Below are positions 29,137-36,677 of a DNA stretch of 64,000 nucleotides, one piece after another; position 1 is the first letter of the stretch; each line of letters starts with the position of its first letter. Below the pieces are notes generated by a model that saw nothing but the letters and a program-made list of their open reading frames with translations, did not search any database and was not told the origin of the DNA. Source of the stretch: Planctomycetota bacterium (GTDB lineage Bacteria; Planctomycetota; UBA1135); assembly GCA_004295085.1 (NCBI GenBank), contig SHNF01000014.1, positions 62,001-126,000 of the forward strand. Direction: 5' to 3'. Made by a program: the position numbers and the translations under genes.

Positions 29137-29368
29137 GACGGAATCCTCCTTCCGGGCGTGACCGATCACCGCAACGGCCAGCGACGGCTACGGAAAAAGA
29201 CCGGCCCGCTGCGCTCCCACCGCGCAGGATCATCGCGCGTGCGTTCGATGGGTCTTGTCCGTCCCTGGCGCCCAGGACTGCCGGCGCGCAGGCGCTGAGG
29301 AAGCGTCACCCAGATTAGGATCGGTTTCAGGTGTGGCACTTATCCGCTACGGTTCCCGAGGAGGCCCT

Positions 29369-29374
29369 TAGAAT
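29369..29374 (+). promoter_or_regulatory. -10 box TAGAAT of the UbiD-family gene
   Basis: TAGAAT ends nine bases before ATG 29384 and no Shine-Dalgarno sequence intervenes, predicting a leaderless or nearly leaderless mRNA. Confidence 0.5.
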
Positions 29375-29383
29375 CCGCCTTGC

Positions 29384-30835
29384 ATGAGGGTTCCGGAGAA
29401 TGTGAGCGACTGGATCGCGGAGCTGGAGCGCGCCGGCGAGCTGGTGCGCGTCCGGGCCGAGGTAAACCCGTACCTGGAGATCTCCGCCATCACGGATCGG
29501 GTGTCCAAGGAGCAGGGAACGGAGAACAAGGCGCTGCTCTTCGAGCGCGTCCAGGGCTCGGCCATGCCGGTGCTGATCAACGCCTTCGGCAGCCGCCGGC
29601 GCATGTCCTTGTCGCTGGGGGTCGAGAGCGTGGAGGAGATCGCGCAGCGGCTGGAGGAGCTGCTGGAGCAGTCGCCCCCCGAAGGCCTCCTGGACAAGCT
29701 GAAGATGATCCCGAAGCTGGCGCAGCTCGCCAGCATGTTCCCCAGGCACGTGGCGAGCGCGTCGTGCCAGGACGTGGTGTACCGGGGCGAGGAGGTGGAC
29801 CTGGGACGCCTGCCGGTGCTGACCACCTGGCCGCAGGACGCGGGACCCTTCATCACGTTCCCGCTGTGCGTCACGGTGGACCCGGTGAGCGGGAGGCGCA
29901 ATCTCGGCACGTACCGCCTGCAGGTGTTCTCGCGCAACGAGACCGGCTTTCACACGCACCGCCACAAGGACGCGCGCCGCCACCTGGAGAAGAGCGGCGG
30001 AAGGCTGCCGGTGGCGGTGGTGATCGGCGCCGATCCGGCCACCTGCTTTGCCAGCGTGGTGCCGGCTCCGCCCGACGTCGATGAGCTGCTCATTGCCGGG
30101 TTCATCCGCCGGAAGCCCGTGCCCCTGGTGAAGTGCCTGACCGTGCCGCTGGAGGTGCCGGCGAGCGCCGAGATCGTGCTGGAGGGCTGGGTGGATCCCC
30201 GGGAGCTGCGCCGGGAGGGCCCGTTCGGCGACCACACGGGCTTCTACAGCCTCGCCGACGACTATCCTGTGTTCCGGGTCGAGTGCATGACGACGCGGCG
30301 CGACCCGGTCTATCACACCACGCTGGTCGGGCGCCCGCCGCAGGAGGACTGCTGGATGACGCAGGGCATCGAGCGCATGCTCCTGCCGGTGCTGCGCAAG
30401 CAGTTCCCCGAGATCCTGGACTACCGGCTCCCGTTCGCGGGCGTGGCGCATAACCTGATGCTGGTGAAGATCCGCAAGTCGTACCCGGGCCAGGCGCGCA
30501 AGGTCATGCACGGGCTGTGGGGCCTGGGCCAGGCGATGTTCACCAAGGTGATCGTGGTCGTGGATGAAGACGTGGATATCCACGACGACGCCGAGGTGAC
30601 CTGGAAAGCGCTCAACCACATCGACCCGCAGCGGGACTTCGAGTTCGCGATGGGGCCGATGGAGACCCTCGACCACGCCAGCCGCGCCCCTTGCTACGGC
30701 AGCAAGGTGGGCGTGGACGCGACGCGCAAGTGGACGGAGGAGGGTTTCACCCGTGCGTGGCCCGACGAGATCGTGATGGCGCCCGAGGTCCAGGCCCTGG
30801 TGGCGCGCCGCTGGGCCGAGTACGGCCTGCGCTAG
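29384..30835 (+). CDS. UbiD-family decarboxylase
   Basis: A 483-residue enzyme of the prenyl-FMN-dependent decarboxylase family. Landmarks include NRDLR-like VPENVSDWIAELERAGELVR at the start, RRNLGTYRLQVFSRNETGFH near residue 170 (metal and prenyl-FMN binding), and GPFGDHTGFYSL near 280-291, where the Glu just before (LRREGPFGDH) is the catalytic acid region. Members decarboxylate polyprenyl-hydroxybenzoates, menaquinone intermediates or aromatic acids. No UbiX partner is in the window, so the pathway cannot be chosen. Confidence 0.9.
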   Translation: MRVPENVSDWIAELERAGELVRVRAEVNPYLEISAITDRVSKEQGTENKALLFERVQGSAMPVLINAFGSRRRMSLSLGVESVEEIAQRLEELLEQSPPEGLLDKLKMIPKLAQLASMFPRHVASASCQDVVYRGEEVDLGRLPVLTTWPQDAGPFITFPLCVTVDPVSGRRNLGTYRLQVFSRNETGFHTHRHKDARRHLEKSGGRLPVAVVIGADPATCFASVVPAPPDVDELLIAGFIRRKPVPLVKCLTVPLEVPASAEIVLEGWVDPRELRREGPFGDHTGFYSLADDYPVFRVECMTTRRDPVYHTTLVGRPPQEDCWMTQGIERMLLPVLRKQFPEILDYRLPFAGVAHNLMLVKIRKSYPGQARKVMHGLWGLGQAMFTKVIVVVDEDVDIHDDAEVTWKALNHIDPQRDFEFAMGPMETLDHASRAPCYGSKVGVDATRKWTEEGFTRAWPDEIVMAPEVQALVARRWAEYGLR

Positions 30836-30872
30836 CACGGCGCGCGGCTTGGCGCTGGTGCGCGCACACGGG

Positions 30873-30878
30873 TATTCT
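30873..30878 (+). promoter_or_regulatory. -10 box TATTCT of RND adaptor 2
   Basis: TATTCT stands 12 bases before ATG 30891 with no Shine-Dalgarno sequence. Confidence 0.45.
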
Positions 30879-30890
30879 GGCTGGCCCGGC

Positions 30891-32105
30891 ATGGAGCGCG
30901 CATCCCGCCTCGCGGTCGTTCCGGCCCTGTCGATGGCGCTGGCTTGCAGCGCAGGGGACGGGGAAGCGGAGGCGGCACGCGGTTCCGAGGGCCCGCATGC
31001 GCCCGTGGCGGTGCGGACCGCCGTGGTGGAGGAGCTGCGCTGGGAGCGCAGCATCGCGGCGCTGGGGCGCCTGGCGCCGCACGAGCAGGCGACCTTGCGC
31101 GCCAAGGTGCCGGGACGAGTGACCGAGTGGCTGGTGGACATGGGCACGCCGGTGCGCCGCGGCGCGGTGCTGGCGCGGCAGGAGCGCACGGACTATCAGC
31201 TGCGCGTGGCGCAGGCGGCGGCGGCGCTGGACCAGGCGCGCGCGCGGGTGGGGCTGCCGCTGGAGGGCGAGGACGACGTGGTGGACGAGGAGCGCGATCC
31301 GGGCGTGATCGAAGCGCGCGCCGAGCTGGTGCCGGCGGAAGCCAACCAGGCGCGGGCGCGCCAGCTGCTCGAGGATGGCGTCAGCACGCAGGCCGAGTTC
31401 GACCGGGCCCAGGCGGACCACGCGATCGCGCGGGCGCAGCTGCAGGCGGCGCTGGAGGACGTGCGCACCCGGGTGGCGCTGCTGGCGCAGCGGCGCGCCG
31501 AGCTGGCGCTGGCGCGCCAGCAGCTGGCGGACACCGAGATCCTGGCGCCCTTCGAGGGCGTCGTGGTCGAGCGCCTGGCTGGAACCGGCGATTTCCTGGC
31601 GGCGGGCGACGCGCTGGTGGCCCTGGCCAGGGTGGATCCGCTGCGCCTGCGCGCCGAGGTGGCGGAGCGCGCGGCTGCGGCGCTGCGCCTGGGGCAGACG
31701 GTGCGCGTGACCGTGGACGGCGACGTGCAGGTGCACGCGGGCACGATCGCGCGGCTGAGCCCGCTGCTGCGCGCGCGCGACCGGATGCTGGTGGTGGAGG
31801 CCGAGCTGGCCAATCCGGGCGTGTTCCCGGACCTCCCGCTGCGCGCCGGCGCTTTCGTGAGCGTGGAGATCGTGACCGATCCGGAAGCGACGGCGCTGAG
31901 CGTGCCGGAAGCGGCGGTGCTGCGCTTCGCCGGCCTGGACAAGCTGTTCGTGGTGGCGGACGGCCAGGCGCAGGAGCGGCGCGTGACGCTCGGCCGGCGC
32001 GCGGGCGGCCGCGTGGAAGTGCTGGAAGGCGCGGCCGCCGGCGAGCGCGTGGTCCTGGACCCGGCCAACCTGCGCTCCGGGCAGCCGGTGGCGGAAGCGG
32101 AGTAG
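30891..32105 (+). CDS. RND periplasmic adaptor lipoprotein (second system)
   Basis: A 404-residue membrane fusion protein with a lipoprotein signal ending SMALAC (Cys19). Lipoyl-type halves (LRAKVPGRVTEWLVDMGTPV and LAPFEGVVVERLAGTGDFL) flank a long alpha hairpin of about 100 residues, rich in Ala, Arg and Glu. A barrel domain and a C-terminal GGRVEVLEGAAAGERVVLDP domain follow. It partners the permease that starts four bases downstream. No outer-membrane factor is in this operon; the NodT protein at 13097 or an unlinked TolC may serve. Confidence 0.9.
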   Translation: MERASRLAVVPALSMALACSAGDGEAEAARGSEGPHAPVAVRTAVVEELRWERSIAALGRLAPHEQATLRAKVPGRVTEWLVDMGTPVRRGAVLARQERTDYQLRVAQAAAALDQARARVGLPLEGEDDVVDEERDPGVIEARAELVPAEANQARARQLLEDGVSTQAEFDRAQADHAIARAQLQAALEDVRTRVALLAQRRAELALARQQLADTEILAPFEGVVVERLAGTGDFLAAGDALVALARVDPLRLRAEVAERAAAALRLGQTVRVTVDGDVQVHAGTIARLSPLLRARDRMLVVEAELANPGVFPDLPLRAGAFVSVEIVTDPEATALSVPEAAVLRFAGLDKLFVVADGQAQERRVTLGRRAGGRVEVLEGAAAGERVVLDPANLRSGQPVAEAE

Positions 32106-32109
32106 GCGC

Positions 32110-35100
32110 GTGCGCGGACTCGCCGAGCTGTGCATCCGCCGGCCCGTGCTCGCGTCGATGCTGATCCTGTCGCTGGTGGTGGTCGGGGTCGCCAGCTACC
32201 TGAACTTGGCGGTGGACCGCTTTCCGGCCGTGGACCTGCCCACGGTGAGCGTGCGCACCAGCCTGCCGGGCGCCTCCACGGAGGAGGTGGAGGTGCTGGT
32301 CAGCGACCCGATCGAGGAAGCCGTCAACACGGTGGAGGGGATCGACCAGCTGCGCTCCATCTCGGTGGCGGGGGCATCCATCGTGGTGGTGACCTTCCGG
32401 CTGGAGCGGGACATCGACGCCGCGGCCCAGGACGTGCGCGACCGGGTCTCGGCCGTGCTGCCGCAGCTCCCGGAGGACGCCGAGCCGCCGGTGGTCGCCA
32501 AGTTCGACAACGACCAGACGCCGGTGATCACGGTGGCCGTGACCGGGGAGCGCTCGCTGCGCGAGCTGACCGAGATCGCCGACAAGCAGGTCAAGCGCCG
32601 GCTGGAGCGCTCCACGGGCGTGGGCGAGGTGCGCATCGTGGGCGGCCTGGAGCGCGCCATCAATCTGTGGCTGGATCCGCAGCGCCTGGCCGCCTTCGGC
32701 ATCCCGGTTGGCGCGGTGGCCGCCGCGGTGGCGCGCCAGAACGCCGAGATCCCGGGCGGCAACGTCACCGGCGCCGAGCGCGAGCAGACGCTGCGCGTGA
32801 TGGGGCGGATGCGCGATCCGCGCGACTTCGAGGACCTGGTGCTGGAATCCGTGGACGGCGTCCCGGTGCGCCTGCGCGACCTGGCGCGGGTGGAGGACGG
32901 CACCAAGGAGGTGCGCTCGGTGGCCCTGCTCAACGGCGTTCCCACCGTGATCCTGGAGGTGCGGCGCCAGTCCGGAGCCAACACCGTGGCCGTGATCGAC
33001 GGCGTGAAGGAGAAGCTGCACGACCTGGCGGCGCAGCTGCCGCCCGACGTGCGCCTGGAGGTGATCCGCGACCAGTCGCGCTACATCCACGCGGCGCTGC
33101 ACGAGATCAACCTGCACCTGGTCCTGGGCAGCGCGCTGGCGTGCCTGGTGGTGCTGGCCTTCATGCGCAGCGGCCGCTCCACGCTGATCGCCGGCGTGGC
33201 CATCCCGACCTCGCTGGTGGCCAGCTTCGGCGCGATGTGGGCGCTCGGCTTCACGCTCAACAGCGTCACCATGCTGGCGCTGGTGCTCATGGTGGGCGTG
33301 GTCATCGACGACGCCATCGTGGTGCTGGAGAACGTGTTCCGGCACATGGAGGAGAAGGGCGCCAGCGCCTTCGATGCGGCGCGCGAAGGCACCGCCGAGA
33401 TCGCGCTGGCGGTCCTGGCCACCACCTTCTCGCTGGCCGTGATCTTCATCCCGGTCTCGTTCATGTCCAGCGTCTCCGGGCGCTTCCTGTACCAGTTCGG
33501 CATCACGGCGGCGGTGGCGGTGCTGGTCAGCCTGCTTGTGTCCTTCACCCTCACTCCGAGCATGGCGGCGCGTCTCCTCCGGGTGCGGTCCACCGCGGCT
33601 GTGGCGGGGGGCGGGGGTGGGGGGGACGGGGGGGGGGACGGGGGGGACGGGGGCGGAGGCAGGGCGGCCGTGCCGCGCTCGCGGCGCGGCCTGTACGCCG
33701 GGATCGAGCGCGGGGTCCAGGCCTTGCTCGGCCTGGCGCTGCGCGCGCGCGCGCTGGTGGCCTTGCTGGCGATCGGACTGATCGCCGCCGCCGTGCCCCT
33801 GTACCGCCAGGTGCCCCAGGAGTACATCCCCAGCGACGTGGACGAGGCGGAGTTCGACGTCAACGTGAACGGGCCGGAAGGGGCCAGCCTGGCCGCCATG
33901 GCGGAAGTCATGCGCGCCGTGGAGGCGGAGCTGCGCGCGGTGCCCGAAGTCACGCTGGTGCAGGCCAGCGCCGGCGGCGGCTTCCTGGGCGGGGTGAACA
34001 GCGGCAGCGCCTACGTGCGCGTCCTCCCCATCGGCGCGCGCGAGCGCCGCCAGCGCGACATCATGATGGACGTGCGCCGGCGCCTGGCGCGCTGGCCGGA
34101 CCTGCGCTGCTCGGTGCGCAACGCTCCGTCCTTCAACATCGGCGGCGGCAACTTCGAGATCGATTTCGCCATCCTGGGCCCGGAGCTGGAGCCCCTGTCC
34201 CGCTACGCCGAGGAGCTGCGCCGGCGCGCGCAGGAAGCGGGCGGCATCGTGGACGCCGACACCACGCTCAAGCTGGACAAGCCGGAGCTGCGCGCCGTCA
34301 TCGACCGCGACCGCGCCGCCCAGCTCGACGTGCAGGCCGCCGACGTGGCCGCGGCCCTGCGCCTGATGGTGGGCGGCGATGACGAGGTCTCGCGCTACCG
34401 CGACCCCGCCGTCAACGAGGAGTACGACGTGGAGCTGCGCCTGGACGCCCGCTGGCGCGACCAGCCCTCCGACCTGGAGCAGCTGTACGTGGCGTCCGGC
34501 AGCGGCGAACTGGTGCGCCTGGACAACCTGGTGCGCCTGGAGCCGGCCACCACCGCCAGCCGTGTGGACCGCCTGGACCGCCAGCGCCAGGTCAGCCTGC
34601 GCGCGCAGGTCGGGCCGGGCTTCGCCCTGGCCGACCGCCTGGAGGCCTTGCGCGGCGCCGTGGCCGGGATGAACCTGCCGGCCGCTTACAGCACGTACGT
34701 GGCCGGCCGCGGCCGCGAGCTGGAGCGCACCTTCGGCGAGTTCCTGTGGGCCTTCCTGCTGTCCGTGGTCCTGATGTACATCATCCTGGCCGCGCAGTTC
34801 GAGAGCCTGGTGCACCCGCTCACCATCCTGCTGTCGCTGCCCTTGTCCGTGCCGTTCGCGCTGCTGTCGTTGTGGCTGAGCGGCAACACACTGAACTTGT
34901 ATTCGGCGCTCGGCATCCTGGTGCTGTTCGGCGTGGTCAAGAAGAACGCCATCCTGCAGATCGACCACGCCAACCAGCTGCGCGCCGCCGGCATGCCGCG
35001 CACCGCCGCGATCCTGCAGGCCAACCGCGACCGGCTGCGGCCCATCCTCATGACGACCTTGACCCTGGTGGCCGGCATGCTGCCGCTGGCGCTGGGCGCG

Positions 35101-35265
35101 GGGCCCGGTGCCGAGGAGCGGCGCACGATCGCGGTGGTGGTGATCGGCGGCCAGATGCTGGCGCTGGTGGTCACCTTGATCGTGACTCCCGTGGCCTATT
35201 CCCTCTTTGACGACCTGGGCGGCCTGTTCCGCGGTAGGAAAGCCGCGACCGGCCGGTTATCCTGA
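32110..35265 (+). CDS. RND efflux permease (second system) with glycine-rich insert
   Basis: A 1051-residue inner-membrane pump. The proton-relay Asp pair is in GVVIDDAIVVLENVFR (helix 4) and the Lys region in FGVVKKNAILQIDHANQLR (helix 10). The N terminus (MRGLAELCIRRPVLASMLIL) fits GTG 32110. Between helices 6 and 7, at residues about 498-516, a Gly/Asp-only run encoded by G tracts is inserted in the cytosolic linker. The permease is of the HAE1/MexF-like branch. It is not similar enough to the first pump for recent duplication. Confidence 0.92.
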   Translation: MRGLAELCIRRPVLASMLILSLVVVGVASYLNLAVDRFPAVDLPTVSVRTSLPGASTEEVEVLVSDPIEEAVNTVEGIDQLRSISVAGASIVVVTFRLERDIDAAAQDVRDRVSAVLPQLPEDAEPPVVAKFDNDQTPVITVAVTGERSLRELTEIADKQVKRRLERSTGVGEVRIVGGLERAINLWLDPQRLAAFGIPVGAVAAAVARQNAEIPGGNVTGAEREQTLRVMGRMRDPRDFEDLVLESVDGVPVRLRDLARVEDGTKEVRSVALLNGVPTVILEVRRQSGANTVAVIDGVKEKLHDLAAQLPPDVRLEVIRDQSRYIHAALHEINLHLVLGSALACLVVLAFMRSGRSTLIAGVAIPTSLVASFGAMWALGFTLNSVTMLALVLMVGVVIDDAIVVLENVFRHMEEKGASAFDAAREGTAEIALAVLATTFSLAVIFIPVSFMSSVSGRFLYQFGITAAVAVLVSLLVSFTLTPSMAARLLRVRSTAAVAGGGGGGDGGGDGGDGGGGRAAVPRSRRGLYAGIERGVQALLGLALRARALVALLAIGLIAAAVPLYRQVPQEYIPSDVDEAEFDVNVNGPEGASLAAMAEVMRAVEAELRAVPEVTLVQASAGGGFLGGVNSGSAYVRVLPIGARERRQRDIMMDVRRRLARWPDLRCSVRNAPSFNIGGGNFEIDFAILGPELEPLSRYAEELRRRAQEAGGIVDADTTLKLDKPELRAVIDRDRAAQLDVQAADVAAALRLMVGGDDEVSRYRDPAVNEEYDVELRLDARWRDQPSDLEQLYVASGSGELVRLDNLVRLEPATTASRVDRLDRQRQVSLRAQVGPGFALADRLEALRGAVAGMNLPAAYSTYVAGRGRELERTFGEFLWAFLLSVVLMYIILAAQFESLVHPLTILLSLPLSVPFALLSLWLSGNTLNLYSALGILVLFGVVKKNAILQIDHANQLRAAGMPRTAAILQANRDRLRPILMTTLTLVAGMLPLALGAGPGAEERRTIAVVVIGGQMLALVVTLIVTPVAYSLFDDLGGLFRGRKAATGRLS
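33605..33659 (+). repeat. G-tract tandem array inside RND permease
   Basis: Six consecutive runs of 5-10 guanines, separated by C, T or AC, encode a Gly/Asp linker. The longest run is 33628-33637 (10 G). Four or more runs in this spacing can form a G-quadruplex and are prone to slippage. Confidence 0.8.
35258..35263 (+). promoter_or_regulatory. Possible -10 box before selenoprotein 1
   Basis: TATCCT at the end of the RND permease gene, 41 bases before ATG 35305, could start a separate transcript for the selenoprotein gene. The support is positional only. Confidence 0.3.
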
Positions 35266-35304
35266 AGCCCCGGCATCCCGCCGCTCTTCCACGCGCTCAC
35301 ACCC

Positions 35305-36288
35305 ATGCTCTTCACCCTGCTGGCGTCCTCCCTGATCGCCGCCCCGGTCCTGCAAGGGGTCGAAGTCGGCGATGCTCCCGCCCACACCTTCCGGAATCTC
35401 GACAACGGAATGGGTGTGCGCAGCCTGTCCGACCTGCGCGGCAAGCCCGTGTTCGTGGAGTACTGGGGCACGCGTTGACCCGGTTGCATCGGGTCGTCCG
35501 TGCCGGCGGCCATTCGCATGCAGGAAGAGTTCGGCGATGACCTGGCGGTGGTCTTCGTGGAGTCCCAGGGCTCCAACGACGTCGGCGCCATGAACTTCGC
35601 GGCCAGGCAGAAATGGCTGGGCGGGCGCGCCATGTGGACCACCGAGGCGCCGTTCGATTCCGGCATGAACGGCCTGCCCTCCTTCGTGCTGCTCGACGTC
35701 GAAGGCAAGGTGCTGCTGAAGGGTTACTCCAACTCGATGCACAAGCAGATCGAGGACGCCATCCAGCAGCAGGTGGCCGTGCGCCGGAAGGGTCCCAAGG
35801 ATCTGCCCGCTCCCGTCGCCAAGGTCTACGCCGAGCTGGCCAAGGGCAACTACGGCGCGGCCGTCAGCGCGGCCGACAAGGCACTGGCCCAGCCGCCGTC
35901 CAAGGACCAGGAGGCCTTCGTGGCCGCCGCCAATGCCGCCCGGGAGGCGGCGCAGGCCGCCGCGGAGCGCGCCAGTGCGCGCGTGGACTGGCTGTGGCAG
36001 AACGGCTACCCGCAGGCCGCGCAAGACCTCGTGGCGGAGCTGCAGGGCGGGTTCAAGGGCAGCGCCGCGCTGGAGCAGCGTGCCAAGGAGCTGAAAGCGC
36101 AGCTGGACGCTCCGGAGGCGCAGAAGGAATTGGGCGCCGGCAAGTCCCTGGCACGGCTGGAAGCGGCGCTCTACAAGGAAGGGCCCGGCAAGGATCTCGG
36201 CAAGGCCCTGGACGAGTGCGCCGAGAAGAACGCCGGCACCCGGGTGGCGGAGCGGGCCAAGCGCCTGGCCGAGGTCGCGCGCGGCTGA
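35305..36288 (+). CDS. Selenocysteine-containing thioredoxin-like (TlpA/Redoxin fold) exported protein
   Basis: Read with TGA 35476-35478 as Sec, this is a 327-residue protein. A signal peptide (MLFTLLASSLIAAPVLQG) is followed by a thioredoxin fold: VFVEYWGTR, then U58-P-G-C61 as redox motif, then a beta-alpha unit and the cis-Pro loop in NGLPSFVLLD. A Lys/Ala-rich helical tail covers residues about 155-327. The frame, codon style and fold continue unbroken across the TGA, and Sec falls exactly at the N-terminal redox position. A SECIS-like hairpin follows at once. It should act as a periplasmic thiol/disulfide oxidoreductase. A nonsense mutation is the alternative, made unlikely by the second case at 53763. 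Confidence 0.82.
35480..35506 (+). promoter_or_regulatory. Bacterial SECIS-like hairpin of selenoprotein 1
   Basis: Directly after the TGA: CCGG (35480-35483) pairs with CCGG (35503-35506), CA (35487-35488) with TG (35501-35502), and CGG (35490-35492) with CCG (35498-35500). The apical loop is GTCGT and a single T (35489) is bulged beneath the upper stem. A G in the apical loop, a GT step and a bulged U are features of bacterial SECIS elements. The loop lies 14 bases after the TGA. A competing hairpin GACCCG/CGGGTC includes the TGA bases. Confidence 0.6.
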
Positions 36289-36312
36289 CGAAGGCTGACG
36301 AAGGCTGACGAA
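36283..36312 (+). repeat. Three tandem copies of GGCTGACGAA
   Basis: Three perfect 10-base repeats. The first contains the stop codon of selenoprotein 1 and the following copies place further TGA triplets downstream. Likely simple slippage. Confidence 0.9.
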
Positions 36313-36429
36313 GGGCGCGCGCCGCTGCGCGAACCGAGACCGCGGGCCGGGCCCGCGTGTGGTGGAAACCAGAGCCCTGCGGCCCGGCCGCGGCGTAGAA
36401 TCAGGCTTGGGCCGACGAAGGAGGCAAAG

Positions 36430-36663
36430 ATGGGACGCTGCGAGACCTGCGGCAACGACTACGACAAGTCCTTCGAGGTGGTGCTGGCCGGCCAGGCGCA
36501 CGTCTTTGACAGTTTCGAGTGCGCGATCCATGCCCTGGCTCCCGTGTGCGCGCACTGCGGCTGCCGGGTGATCGGGCACGGCGCCGAGGCCGATGGCGTG
36601 GCCTATTGCTGCGCCCACTGCGCCCAGCAGGCCGGCGTCGAGGGTCTGGACGACCGCGTGTAG
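36430..36663 (+). CDS. Small Cys-rich putative metal-binding protein
   Basis: A 77-residue protein with paired CxxC motifs: CETCGNDYDK at the start, CAHCGCRVIGHG in the middle and CCAHCAQQ near the end, with FDSFECAIHAL between. The layout suggests one or two zinc ribbons or a rubredoxin-like knuckle. Similar short proteins are widespread but uncharacterised. A clear AAGGAGG ribosome-binding site and a TAGAAT box (36397-36402) precede ATG 36430. It is followed 14 bases later by ligD. Confidence 0.75.
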   Translation: MGRCETCGNDYDKSFEVVLAGQAHVFDSFECAIHALAPVCAHCGCRVIGHGAEADGVAYCCAHCAQQAGVEGLDDRV

Positions 36664-36677
36664 CGGCGGGGAGCAGC

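Noticed and set aside
31381..34968. Minus-strand open frame of nearly 1200 codons opposite the second RND system
   Set aside because: Same reason: a shadow of the permease gene with no protein-like features.
35477..35495. Simple hairpin GACCCG-loop-CGGGTC overlapping the TGA
   Set aside because: Not used as the SECIS model because its loop is too close to the TGA; noted as a competing fold.
35500..36288. Start of the thioredoxin-like gene at ATG 35518 or GTG 35500
   Set aside because: These would remove the signal peptide, first strand and redox motif; the frame is continuous with 35305 except for the TGA.
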